From Stentor roeselii (lineage: Eukaryota; Ciliophora; Heterotrichea; Heterotrichida; Stentoridae): a stretch of DNA of 64,000 nucleotides. The stretch spans positions 1 to 64,000 of the forward strand of contig RSEH01000013.1 of assembly GCA_006503475.1 (NCBI GenBank), written 5' to 3'. The position numbers and the translations under genes are program-made. Shown piece by piece: positions 30,217-39,600 of this stretch; position 1 is the first letter of the stretch; every line of letters begins with the position of its first letter. The notes below the pieces were generated by a model. It did not search any database. It was not told where the DNA came from and was given only the letters and a program-made list of their open reading frames with translations.

Positions 30217-30753
30217 TTAAACCGGGATCTCGCTGGGGTCGTAAGTTCCGTACTTGTCAGGAGGGTTGTGAAGACCTGCATGGGCCATTGCGCCGGCGAA
30301 GACAAAGACACAGGAGTAAAAAACGATTTCCCAGGCGAAGATGACTGTCACTAGAATAGCTGCCACGCCGATGACGAGATTTTTGTGAAAAGGAGTGATT
30401 TCTTTACCTGAAAGCACAAGAGTCTTGATTGAGTAAAGATAAGCCCAAAGCCCTGCAAGTGCCATCAACGTGATGATGTAACTCGGAATGGATAGTCTGA
30501 ATAAGTCTTACATGCCGAGGAAAAGTACTGCCAGAAGGATGATCAGGTAATTCGGTAGAAAATAACACAAGTTCTCCTTACCTCGGTTGAACAGGTCTTC
30601 CTTGTTAGGCTTCGAGAACTTGGAAAGACTTGCAAAGTCAGAAATCCACGGCTTCGGAGAACTTATCAGTGAAAGACTTGGATTTGTTAAAAAGGTTTTT
30701 GCCTTTTCAAGGTATACTTGAAGAACCCCTGTTGGAACCTGTGACTCTTCCAT
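30217..30753 (-). CDS. PRA1-family (prenylated Rab acceptor) membrane protein
   Basis: Two exons (30753-30512 and 30496-30217) joined by removal of a 15-nt intron give about 173 residues, the size usual for PRA1. The pattern is typical: an N-terminal region with FSKPNKEDLFNRGKENLCYF, two hydrophobic hairpins (PNYLIILLAVLFLGILSIPS and HKNLVIGVAAILVTVIFAWE), and a C-terminal AHAGLHNPPDKYG motif. PRA1/YIP3 proteins sit in ER and Golgi membranes and interact with prenylated Rab GTPases. It is in tandem with the UCH gene (58 nt apart). Confidence 0.88.
30497..30511 (-). other. 15-nt intron in the PRA1 gene
   Basis: Coding-strand sequence GTAAGACTTATTCAG; the first exon would otherwise stop at TAA straight after FLGM. 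Removal gives FLGILSIPSYIITLMAL, continuous with the second hairpin. Confidence 0.88.
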
Positions 30754-30811
30754 TTATAGTCTTAAGGTACCAGCTTCGAGATCATTTAAAAACCTGTCAT
30801 TTAATAGATAT

Positions 30812-31456
30812 CTATAAAAACGCCAAGTTCTGCAGTGCCATCACGTTGATATCCTCTCCGATCTCATTATTTTCAATCGCTCTATTCAAAATACTGAAAA
30901 ATTCTAAACAAAACCCGGAATCTGCTAACTTTAAAGGACCACTTTTTCCTCCGTCAAAGACTTGAACTCCAGGTAAAACTGCAATAAAATGATGTTTTGG
31001 CTTATGAGTCATACTGGTCTGACCCATTCTTGCAAATTCCTGGTGACTCTGATGAAGTCTCTCACGACAAGCACTCCACTCGTCGCCTCCACCGTCTCCG
31101 ACCATGACCTCAGCAGCCTCTTCAGGTGAAAGTCCACAAATACGATCCCTAAGCTGTTCCAAGACACTTCCATAGACAAGTTCAGCTCCCACATTGAAAA
31201 TCGAGTGAAGTCCAGCAAGTAATCCACAAGCATTATCAAGTTTCTTCACCTGTTTAATAAAAAACAACCCTTCTCCAGGAGCACCTTGAAACACTTCTCT
31301 ACCCTCAACTCTTCTAAAAGCTAAAACAAGTGCACTACAAGGAATTTCACAGCTAAGGTCATAAACCTCTTGAAATTCCCAGAAGTTTTCAAGACCCAAG
31401 CTGTGGAAGTACCTGTTGAAGATGTCAGGATCACTTTCAAGAGCTGGCCATTCCAT
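30812..31456 (-). CDS. Ubiquitin C-terminal hydrolase, UCHL3-like (peptidase C12)
   Basis: A 214-residue cysteine protease of the UCH family. It starts MEWPALESDPDIFNRYFHSL, matching the start of UCHL3 (LPLEANPEVTNQFLKQLGL). The catalytic Cys is in KKLDNACGLLAGLHSIF, the catalytic His in KPKHHFIAVL and the Asp in VFDGGKSGPL, spaced as expected; the oxyanion Gln is probably in FFIKQV. UCH enzymes release ubiquitin from small adducts and precursors. The family match from the first Met fixes the start, which makes its ATG share one base with the stop of the upstream gene (TAATG). Confidence 0.9.
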   Translation of the reverse strand: MEWPALESDPDIFNRYFHSLGLENFWEFQEVYDLSCEIPCSALVLAFRRVEGREVFQGAPGEGLFFIKQVKKLDNACGLLAGLHSIFNVGAELVYGSVLEQLRDRICGLSPEEAAEVMVGDGGGDEWSACRERLHQSHQEFARMGQTSMTHKPKHHFIAVLPGVQVFDGGKSGPLKLADSGFCLEFFSILNRAIENNEIGEDINVMALQNLAFL

Positions 31457-32826
31457 TATTTATATCTAGGCAAAAGTTCTCGGTCACTTTGAAGTTGACG
31501 CTCAGTTGAAGGAAGTCCTTCAGTGGGTTGATTCTGTTCTTCTTTCGCAGGTTCTGACCCGGTGAGGCACTTGCAGAGGAAAGAACAGAGAAAGACGAGT
31601 CCGAAGACGGTGATGAAGCTGAGAAGGATGAAGACGATTACGTTGGTGAGACTGTATTGCACGCTTAATAGAAAACTCTCGCTTCGGCTTTCAGATAAGG
31701 AAGAGACGCTGAAGACCACCTCGTAGTCTGAGACTTCGTCAGGTGCTCGGCCTTTTATCGTGACTGAACCCAGCGCGGGCTTTAAGGCTTGGACTCGGTT
31801 GTAAAGCCCGATGTAAAGCAGGTCTCGATAAGCTGTTATTTCGTGAATCAAGCCGATAAACCGAGTTTCTGTCAAGTTTAACAAACGAGAGGTACTTGAC
31901 AGTGACTTCGTATTTGCACAGTATATAAAGTCAAGGTCTATTGCGGAGTAAACACAGTCTAAAGAACTTGGAAACTCTCTTAATTCTAAAGAGGCTAAAT
32001 TCAACTCGAATCTTCCGTCGATTAGTAAAAATCCTTCTGTTCCTGATATTTTTGAACCTGGGTATGGCAGGTGTTGAATGAATTTTAAAGGTATGAAAGA
32101 AAATTGGAGAATTCCTGAATTTAAGTCGATCAGATATATGTTTGATTTGAATATGTAAGATTCTTGCACCCAGAACTGGGTGTTGTTTAATGATTTCAAG
32201 TCGAACTGAGAAGTTTCAGACACCCAGCCGATTTCGTAGTCAATAATACAGAAGACCCTAAGAAAAGTATTAGAAATTACAATAATATAATCCCGAATAA
32301 CTTCAACATCAATCACATTTTCCAGTTCAGTGATTTCAGCGATTTTTACAGGAAACATCAGTTCTTCAATAAAAAATAAAACAACTGACGTCCTGTTGAA
32401 CAAGGCTAGAACATTCCCTCCCTTTACCCTGGTATAGGCGGAAAGTGAGTCATCTTTGTAATACTGCAGAAGTTGAGGGTTTTCACCGAATAAAAAACCA
32501 TTGGAATCAATATCTTTGTAAATCACGAGTCCTGAACCTTCTAAGATTATTAGTTTGTCTTCATGAAAAGTCATGTCTGTGAAATTCATTCTGAAATCAG
32601 GGATTAAAGAAAAGGCTTCATATGTCTGAATTGTTCTTTCAGATATTGAGAGAAATTTTGGACTTTGTACTGAAGCATTTACTAAAACTTCATCGAAATG
32701 GTCGTCGATTCTTAATGTAAAAATTGTTCCACGGGTGCAGGACTGCTCAGTGAACGACTGGATCAGTTCTAAAGAAAAAGTAAGTTGAACTAGAACTAAA
32801 ATAGCACCTTTATTAAACATTTTCAT
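31456..32826 (-). CDS. Type I membrane protein with large extracellular domain, unknown
   Basis: A 456-residue protein. A signal peptide is likely at the start (MKMFNKGAILVLVQLTFSLE). The lumenal or extracellular part (about residues 25-390) has repeated short beta-strand-like segments, possibly a propeller. One membrane helix (NVIVFILLSFITVFGLVFLC) follows, then a Cys-containing juxtamembrane segment and a ~40-residue cytosolic tail rich in Glu, Gln and Pro. I do not recognise the family. The stop overlaps the UCH start by one base. The divergent CNG channel gene starts 35 nt upstream. Confidence 0.65.
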   Translation of the reverse strand: MKMFNKGAILVLVQLTFSLELIQSFTEQSCTRGTIFTLRIDDHFDEVLVNASVQSPKFLSISERTIQTYEAFSLIPDFRMNFTDMTFHEDKLIILEGSGLVIYKDIDSNGFLFGENPQLLQYYKDDSLSAYTRVKGGNVLALFNRTSVVLFFIEELMFPVKIAEITELENVIDVEVIRDYIIVISNTFLRVFCIIDYEIGWVSETSQFDLKSLNNTQFWVQESYIFKSNIYLIDLNSGILQFSFIPLKFIQHLPYPGSKISGTEGFLLIDGRFELNLASLELREFPSSLDCVYSAIDLDFIYCANTKSLSSTSRLLNLTETRFIGLIHEITAYRDLLYIGLYNRVQALKPALGSVTIKGRAPDEVSDYEVVFSVSSLSESRSESFLLSVQYSLTNVIVFILLSFITVFGLVFLCSFLCKCLTGSEPAKEEQNQPTEGLPSTERQLQSDRELLPRYK

Positions 32827-32861
32827 ATTATTTGCGTTATTCGAACTTATAATTATTAACC

Positions 32862-35800
32862 ATGTCTACCCAAATCGACATCAAAAGGCAAGCAAGTATC
32901 AACTACGGCCTTGAAAAACTTAACCTTCAGATGGAAAACTCTCAAAAATCCTCAGAATCTGGAATTTATACAAGTGACGAGATGCCAGGACTTGAAATCC
33001 TTGACAAGTTTTCATCATTTAAACATAATTCCTTCCATTTCAAATGGGCGACTTTGCTATTTCTCTGCAATATTTACAATTACTTCACAGTTGGGTACTT
33101 TTTAGGATTCCCTGGCTTTCCGACTGGAATTTGGTTTTCACTTGAATTGGGCTGTGAAGTCATTTTTTTGATTGACTCGTGTATTCGATTTTTTATGAGA
33201 AATTCCAGTACTTATAAACAGATGTGGTTCATTCATGAGGAAAATACTTATAAGTCGTTTTTCGCGATTTTACTTTCGTCTATTCCTTACTCGTTTATTT
33301 TGCTTGGATATGCTGATTTTCATGTCAAACATTGGGGAATAGGACTTGTAAGACTGCCTAAACTGCTCAGAGGAGGACAGTTTTCAACTTATTTGACTAA
33401 TATGAAAATTGTTAGAAGGAAAAAAGGGTGGCTTTTTCAGGAGTTTTTGAAAATTTTATTGATTATTCTTGGAGCTACTCATTATGCTGCTATGATTGTT
33501 CTTTTTGTTGAGAGGATTGAAAAGGATAAGGGAGAGTTAAACCATTATGATAGGGAATGGACTCCTCGTAATGCGACAGAAAGTCAGATTTTTATGGATA
33601 TTGAATTTTATGCTCTTGGGTCACTTGGTGGAATCACTATTTCTCCACTTGCTCCTCTTACTTATATACAGAAGATGATCTCTGTCTTCTATCGTGCCAC
33701 TGGAACTTCTATCATTGGAGCGATTTTTGTTAAACTTGTAGAAGTTCTTTCAAGTCAAAACAGAAAAAAAATTGAAAGCAAGCTTAAACTGGAAACAGCT
33801 AAAACTTGGGTAGAAATGAGAAAACTCTCAGAAGACCTAAAGCTACGAGTTTTAAACTACTACAACTTCGCCCACGAGAAGTTCTCAAACGTGATCGAAT
33901 ACGACTTCCTAGAAGAACTTCCTCTATCACTAAGAACCGAGATCAGTCTATACCTTCACAAAGACCTGATCCCCAAAGTAAAACTCTTCGAATTGGGTGA
34001 CCCCGCCTTTATGATGGGAGTCGTAAGACACTTAAAGCCGAAGCTCTACATGGCAGAGGACTTCATAATCCGCAAAGGCGACTACGCCGAAGAGTTTTAC
34101 TTCATCCGAGTAGGAAGTGTAGAAGTCCTTGCAACGGACAACTTCACGCCGATCTGCATCTTAGAAGAAGGAGCTTATTTCGGCGAAATCGGCATCTTGC
34201 TCGACCTCTGCAGAACAGTCTCAGTCCGAGCGACGATCGCGACTTTGATAAGTTCGATCCACAGAGAGAACTTGCTTGAAATCCTTCAAAATTTCCCTGA
34301 ACATCTGGAATATCTTAAAAAAGTCGCTGCTCAGAGACTGAAAACAACGAATGTTGAAGAGTTTAATGCTGAGTTTGATTTACTTGAAGAGTACTCGGAT
34401 TGTGAATCGATTAGTTCTGGGGAAAGTGAGATTGAGTATTATGCACCTGCAGAGCATAAGAATAAGAACTGGATTGAATTGATTATTACTGTGCAGGACT
34501 CGAAAGCTATTCCTGGAAATTATCAAATTGACCCTTTTTCTTACTTTTTTTACTTTTGGAGTGGAATGCTTATTGCTAGTTATGGGTTTTATATGTATTA
34601 TGTACCGCTTTGTATATGTTTTGGAACTCAAGGGAATTGGGTGTTTTTTTTATTTGATTTGCTGGCGTATTTCGTGTTTTTTGTTGATATTTGGATTTCG
34701 TTGAATTCGTCGATTATTACGGAATTTGGAAATTATATTCATGATGATGGAGAAATCAGGAATATTTATTTTAACAAGTTTCTTTTACTTGACCTGATTT
34801 CAGTCATTCCTTCAGACTACTTCAGTAAAGTCTTCGGCCTTTCAACGACAATCATAAATCTCAGTAAAATTGTAAGATTTTGTAAATATAGAAGAATGTT
34901 ACAGATATTAAAGTTGATCAGAACAAAAGCTGAGTACTCTTTATCATTAATCAGAATCCTATCATATGTTCCAGTGGTTTTTTACCTGACCCATCTAGAA
35001 GCCTGCATCTTTTTCCTAGTCTGCAAGTTACAATTCCAATATTACGAGTACATCGATACCTCAACACCCTGTTACTTCTCAACTTTAAACAAAGACCAAA
35101 ATTTTGACTTTTTATCTCTTCCAGTGACAACCCAATACATAAGTTTTTATTATTTCACAGCTTCAATTTCCTCATCAAACGTTTACAACATCTTATTCCC
35201 AGTGACGATCGCCGAACAACTTTTCGGTTGTTTTTTAATAATCACTTCTCGACTAGTTCTAACTTTCATCCTTGCCGAGTCCTCATCACTAGTCGCGATT
35301 TTCCAGAAGCCATATACAGACCACATGACAAAATTCAAAATAATCAAAGAATGGATGCATCAATACAAATTTCCAAAATCTCTTGAATCACGTGTTTCAA
35401 GCTATTTAAACCTATCCTGGGTAAAGCTAAAAGGAGTCGATGATGAAGAAATCCTAAAAGAACTTCCAGAGTCAATGCAAACAGACATCAGTTACTTTTT
35501 GTATTCAAATCTAATAAAATCAGGTTTTTTTCCAAATGACGAACAAGGAGCGATTCGTTCTATTTTAAAGAAATGTCGAGTGATCATGCATTGTGCAGGG
35601 GAAGAAATCATCAAAGAAGGAGAACTCGGACTAGAAATGTACTTCGTTGTTGAAGGGCAAGTCGAGATCTTGACGAATAAACTCGTGTTGGACGTCTTGT
35701 CTGAAGGGCAGGTCTTCGGCGAAATGGCTTTGCTGACTCCTTATCCCACCGTCAGAGGAGCCACTGCCCGGGCGAAGACGAATGTTTCAGTTGCGATGCT

Positions 35801-38800
35801 TTCGATGAGCGATTTTAACTTTGTCATGCAGATTTATCCGGAATTCGCGCAAAAGGTCAGGGCCCAAGCCTCTCAAAGAGAAGAGATGAACAGGAAGTTT
35901 ATGCATAATCATAACGTTGAAGCTATCAGGAAACATAAAAGATTTAGTCGAATTGTTAGAAATTTAGATATCGTTGAAAGTGAACTTTTCCTTAGTGAAC
36001 AACTTGATAAGTTCTCAGCTGAAGAAGAAAGGTTTAACTTGCCGGTTAAATTAGGAAATTTGAGACTTTTTATCAGGATTTATAGATTGAAGGTTATTGA
36101 AGTACTTCATGGAATGGTTTTGTATTTGAATATTGTGTTTCTTCCTTTGAATCTCGCTTTTAGATATAAAGGAGTTGCTTTGGCAGGGGTTGAGATTTTG
36201 ACTTTTTTGGTTTATTTCGGGTATTCTATGTATAATTTGGTGATTTTTGTGATTTTGCAGCAATGTTCTGAAGATATTAAAAAGAACTACTTCTCAAATG
36301 TAAGTTCTGTAGAAGTAGTGATAAAAGCAGTTCATCACTTTGTACTTTTAATTCCTTTAACGTATGCTCTGCAGGGTTACTCTGATGAAAAAGGGATTTT
36401 GCTGTTATGTCTGATAATCCGCATCTCGAACTACCCTTATTTGATAAGTCAATGGTCTTGGCTGAAGAGCAAGTTGGTTTTTTACAATCTTATCCGCATG
36501 GCAGAAGTGATTTTCCACTTTTTCATGATAAGTCACATCCTTGCCTGCATGTACCTCGAAATCGGAAAATGGGACTCACCTAATTGGATTGATAAGTACT
36601 TCGAAAAGTTCCCCTTACGAGAGGATAAAAACAGTTCATTTTCTTTGTACATCATTGCAACTCACTGGGCATTCACCTGCCTTTCAAATGCAGCTTTAGG
36701 TGACACGATTTCATATACGAACTATGAAAAGATCTATAATGCCTTCACTTGCACCTTGGGGTTCTTTTTATACGCGATGCTCTTTGGAAATGTCTGCTCG
36801 TTAGTCGCTGATTTCACTTCAAAGCTTCGTAGCAAGTTATTTGAGTCTTATACCTTCGTGATTGACTTTATTCAGAAGAAAAGAGTCGATGTTGCCTTTA
36901 AAAGACAGGTGAATGAATATTTTAATTACTTGTGGCAGTCAAATAAAGGGACTATTGAAAAGGAAATATTGAAACAACTGCCTTTTACGATTATGTGTGA
37001 TGTACAGATGTATATTTTTAAGGATACTATTTCTAGGTCTCTTATTTTTAAAGATGCTGATGGAGCCGTCAATCCAAAGATCACTCGAACTTTGTTTCGG
37101 TTGATGGAATTGCAGTACTATTTGATTGGAGACACCATTGTTAAGATTGGAGATAAAAAATTCGACCTTTTTATTATTATTCAAGGAGAAGCTGAACTTA
37201 TCAATTTGAAGGGTGATAATGTTGTTGAAACACTCAAGCAAGGTGATCATTTTGGGGAAGGTAATGTTTTGCTTGGAACTCCTGTGAGGACTTATAATGT
37301 TATTGCTTCGAAAATTAGCAGAATCGGCGCTGTTCGTAAGGAAAAATTTGAAAAAATGGTTACAGCCTACCCAGAATGGTGTGAATACCTAACTAAAATA
37401 GCAGGAGAACGAATGAACAAATTATTCCAAACCGAGAACTTCAGCGAAGCAAGTCGTAAAATCGAGATAATCAACCGTAAGCTAATCGCTGATCCACAAG
37501 CTCCAAAAAAATACACAAAACGAGCAGAGAAGTTGATAGTTCCGAAGTTAATTGAAACAGTGCATCAAACAAACAATCAAAAGCAATGGTTTAAGTTAAG
37601 TCTTTTGCATCTTATTTTACTGATATATTCGATTTTCGCTATTCCGATCCATATCGCTTTCGACTACCCAGTGACAGGGTACCTGCTCTATGTGGAGTCC
37701 TTTATTATCTTGGAAAGTGTTGTTTTTTTCTTGATTACTTGTCGGTTTTCTTTGATGATTCAAGGAAAAAAACATGAAGTTGTTTATAAAGAAGCTGTCA
37801 GGTTTTTCTATCAAAGCTATATTATTCATGATTTTATTGCTATTTCGCCTTTTAATTTGATTTTACCTGCTTCGGGAGTTGATAAGCCGGAGTATTTTGT
37901 GATTATACTTAGGATGATAAGACTCTTTGCTATTTTTAGGATACCTTCGTTGCTGCAAAAGATTGAAATTTATAGCAGGTCTGTTATGGTTAGCTTGTTG
38001 ATGCCTCTTAGATCTGTATTCTTTTTACTTATTTTGTTGCATTGGTCTAGTTGTACTTGGTTCTTTATTGTTAACCATGAAAGAACTAATTTTACTTGGA
38101 TTGATTATCATAATATCCGGCCAGATACCCAAGCTTCAAACAAATGGGTAGAGTCAATCTATTACGTTTTGAATGTAGTCACAGGTATCGGCTACGGTGA
38201 CACCTTCCCAGTAGACGTAACCGAAAACATCCTAACTCTAATGATGCTGATATTCGGTAACATAATCTTCGCAGTAGCCTTCAGCTTAGTAGCATCCCTA
38301 ACCTCAATTCTTCAATCAAAAGTGATATCAATGCTTCTTGAGTTATCAAAAATCTTCGAAACCTTAAAAAAGTCTGAAATTCCTGAGAACCTCTTATCAA
38401 GACTAGAAGCTTACTACGTCTTCAACAATTCCGTAGTAGACATCTTCGGTCACCTTGACTGTAAAAGTCTCTACAGCCACCTTCCCAAGAACATCGTGAA
38501 CAAGATAACCTACGAATGCAACAAGCACATCTTGAAAAAGATGCCAATGTTTAGAGACACTGAATTCGTAGAGATGGTAGAAAGGATCTCTTTGCACATG
38601 ATTCCTAAAATTTACCTTCCTGACGATTACATCATATACAAAAACGACGTGGGTGAAGAAATGTACTTCATTATCCTTGGAAGTGTCAATGTCTTGTCAC
38701 CAGATAGCAATAAAGTCATAAAAACTCTTGTAAAAGGTGACTATGTCGGAGAAGTCGCTTTGCTTTTCGATGCCAAAAGGATCTGCTCTGTGATTGCCAA

Positions 38801-39284
38801 GACTTTATCATTACTTTACATGCTTGGAAAGCAGCAATTTCGAGATATCATCCAAGACTACCCGAAAGCTGTTGAAATGATGACTGAAGAATCGAATAAA
38901 AGGAAAAAAGAAGCAAGTTTTTTCACTGAAAACAACAGACAAAATACCCTCGCCCAGGTGATCACCGAGGAAAATGACACGAAAAATGAGGATATCGTGA
39001 AAACTTTAAATCTTTACTCAGCGATTTCAAACCCATTCTTCGAAGGCAAGCAAATAAGTGAGAAAAACATGACAGCCATCAGTGGAATGAGCAATTTCAA
39101 GTCAGAGGTGATAAGAGACTCTTACTACACCGGTCCTAAAAAGGCGATTTTGTATAAAAGACGTCCACATGTCAACGAACCGAATGTCAGAAGGTTCAGT
39201 CAAGAGTCTTTAGGAAAAGAAATCGTTTTAAGCAACTTTTCCAAAGTGAAGCTTCAATGGATTGTAGAAGATAACAGTAGTTAA
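32862..39284 (+). CDS. Four-repeat cyclic-nucleotide-gated channel (CNGK-like single polypeptide)
   Basis: A 2140-residue protein with four tandem channel modules, each with membrane helices and pore loop followed by a C-linker and cyclic-nucleotide-binding domain (cNBD). The cNBDs are visible as YFGEIGILLDLCRTVSVRA, VFGEMALLTPYPTVRGATA, HFGEGNVLLGTPVRTYNVIA and YVGEVALLFDAKRICSVIA. Only the fourth pore has a canonical K+ filter (VTGIGYGD, residues ~1773-1780); the third has LSNAALGD (~1274-1281), while the first (LGSLGGITIS, ~253) and second (ASISSSNVY, ~767) are degenerate. Four linked modules could form a pseudotetramer, as in the CNGK channels of some animal sperm. The ligand-binding Arg-Thr is kept in repeats 1 and 3 and altered in 2 and 4. 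It may couple cAMP or cGMP to ciliary membrane potential (inference). Confidence 0.85.
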   Translation: MSTQIDIKRQASINYGLEKLNLQMENSQKSSESGIYTSDEMPGLEILDKFSSFKHNSFHFKWATLLFLCNIYNYFTVGYFLGFPGFPTGIWFSLELGCEVIFLIDSCIRFFMRNSSTYKQMWFIHEENTYKSFFAILLSSIPYSFILLGYADFHVKHWGIGLVRLPKLLRGGQFSTYLTNMKIVRRKKGWLFQEFLKILLIILGATHYAAMIVLFVERIEKDKGELNHYDREWTPRNATESQIFMDIEFYALGSLGGITISPLAPLTYIQKMISVFYRATGTSIIGAIFVKLVEVLSSQNRKKIESKLKLETAKTWVEMRKLSEDLKLRVLNYYNFAHEKFSNVIEYDFLEELPLSLRTEISLYLHKDLIPKVKLFELGDPAFMMGVVRHLKPKLYMAEDFIIRKGDYAEEFYFIRVGSVEVLATDNFTPICILEEGAYFGEIGILLDLCRTVSVRATIATLISSIHRENLLEILQNFPEHLEYLKKVAAQRLKTTNVEEFNAEFDLLEEYSDCESISSGESEIEYYAPAEHKNKNWIELIITVQDSKAIPGNYQIDPFSYFFYFWSGMLIASYGFYMYYVPLCICFGTQGNWVFFLFDLLAYFVFFVDIWISLNSSIITEFGNYIHDDGEIRNIYFNKFLLLDLISVIPSDYFSKVFGLSTTIINLSKIVRFCKYRRMLQILKLIRTKAEYSLSLIRILSYVPVVFYLTHLEACIFFLVCKLQFQYYEYIDTSTPCYFSTLNKDQNFDFLSLPVTTQYISFYYFTASISSSNVYNILFPVTIAEQLFGCFLIITSRLVLTFILAESSSLVAIFQKPYTDHMTKFKIIKEWMHQYKFPKSLESRVSSYLNLSWVKLKGVDDEEILKELPESMQTDISYFLYSNLIKSGFFPNDEQGAIRSILKKCRVIMHCAGEEIIKEGELGLEMYFVVEGQVEILTNKLVLDVLSEGQVFGEMALLTPYPTVRGATARAKTNVSVAMLSMSDFNFVMQIYPEFAQKVRAQASQREEMNRKFMHNHNVEAIRKHKRFSRIVRNLDIVESELFLSEQLDKFSAEEERFNLPVKLGNLRLFIRIYRLKVIEVLHGMVLYLNIVFLPLNLAFRYKGVALAGVEILTFLVYFGYSMYNLVIFVILQQCSEDIKKNYFSNVSSVEVVIKAVHHFVLLIPLTYALQGYSDEKGILLLCLIIRISNYPYLISQWSWLKSKLVFYNLIRMAEVIFHFFMISHILACMYLEIGKWDSPNWIDKYFEKFPLREDKNSSFSLYIIATHWAFTCLSNAALGDTISYTNYEKIYNAFTCTLGFFLYAMLFGNVCSLVADFTSKLRSKLFESYTFVIDFIQKKRVDVAFKRQVNEYFNYLWQSNKGTIEKEILKQLPFTIMCDVQMYIFKDTISRSLIFKDADGAVNPKITRTLFRLMELQYYLIGDTIVKIGDKKFDLFIIIQGEAELINLKGDNVVETLKQGDHFGEGNVLLGTPVRTYNVIASKISRIGAVRKEKFEKMVTAYPEWCEYLTKIAGERMNKLFQTENFSEASRKIEIINRKLIADPQAPKKYTKRAEKLIVPKLIETVHQTNNQKQWFKLSLLHLILLIYSIFAIPIHIAFDYPVTGYLLYVESFIILESVVFFLITCRFSLMIQGKKHEVVYKEAVRFFYQSYIIHDFIAISPFNLILPASGVDKPEYFVIILRMIRLFAIFRIPSLLQKIEIYSRSVMVSLLMPLRSVFFLLILLHWSSCTWFFIVNHERTNFTWIDYHNIRPDTQASNKWVESIYYVLNVVTGIGYGDTFPVDVTENILTLMMLIFGNIIFAVAFSLVASLTSILQSKVISMLLELSKIFETLKKSEIPENLLSRLEAYYVFNNSVVDIFGHLDCKSLYSHLPKNIVNKITYECNKHILKKMPMFRDTEFVEMVERISLHMIPKIYLPDDYIIYKNDVGEEMYFIILGSVNVLSPDSNKVIKTLVKGDYVGEVALLFDAKRICSVIAKTLSLLYMLGKQQFRDIIQDYPKAVEMMTEESNKRKKEASFFTENNRQNTLAQVITEENDTKNEDIVKTLNLYSAISNPFFEGKQISEKNMTAISGMSNFKSEVIRDSYYTGPKKAILYKRRPHVNEPNVRRFSQESLGKEIVLSNFSKVKLQWIVEDNSS

Positions 39285-39600
39285 ATAATTGAATTCGAGA
39301 TTAACTCTTTTGTTAGTTCTTTTATCAGTTCTTCCCTGCTTGAAATGAAAGACTCTTCGATATTCACTTTTATCTGAAGTTGTTTATCTTTTGGTTTATC
39401 TTCTTCACAACGAGTGAAACTTTCCAATTCCCTTATCTTGTCAACCATCTTATTCCATTCAGCTTCCTCAACAATTCTAAGTTGAGGGACTTCAACAGGT
39501 TCAATCTCGATGTTCATTGATTTGAGAGCTCGAAGTCGATAAATCTATTTAAACTTACTTCTTTCCTGCCGATTTCTTTGAAGTCCATCATATTTATCAT
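39281..39600 (-). CDS. Small acidic helical protein, unknown; may carry a 14-nt intron
   Basis: The safe part is 39281-39517: 78 residues starting MNIEIEPVEVPQLRIVEEAE, Glu/Lys rich and probably helical. Removing 14 nt at 39545-39558 joins this frame to an upstream exon from ATG 39600 (MINMMDFKEIGRKE, then IYRLRALKSMNIEIEP), for about 101 residues. No family recognised. Its stop codon overlaps the convergent CNG channel stop by two bases, and the ATG at 39600 would overlap the start codon of divergent VPS35. If the shorter start is right, an 81-nt spacer remains. Confidence 0.5.
39545..39558 (-). other. Possible 14-nt intron in the small gene
   Basis: Coding-strand sequence GTAAGTTTAAATAG, very like the apparent 14-nt intron in the ABC transporter (GTAAAGTTAAATAG). 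Removing it joins two different frames. There is no homology support for the upstream exon. Confidence 0.4.
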
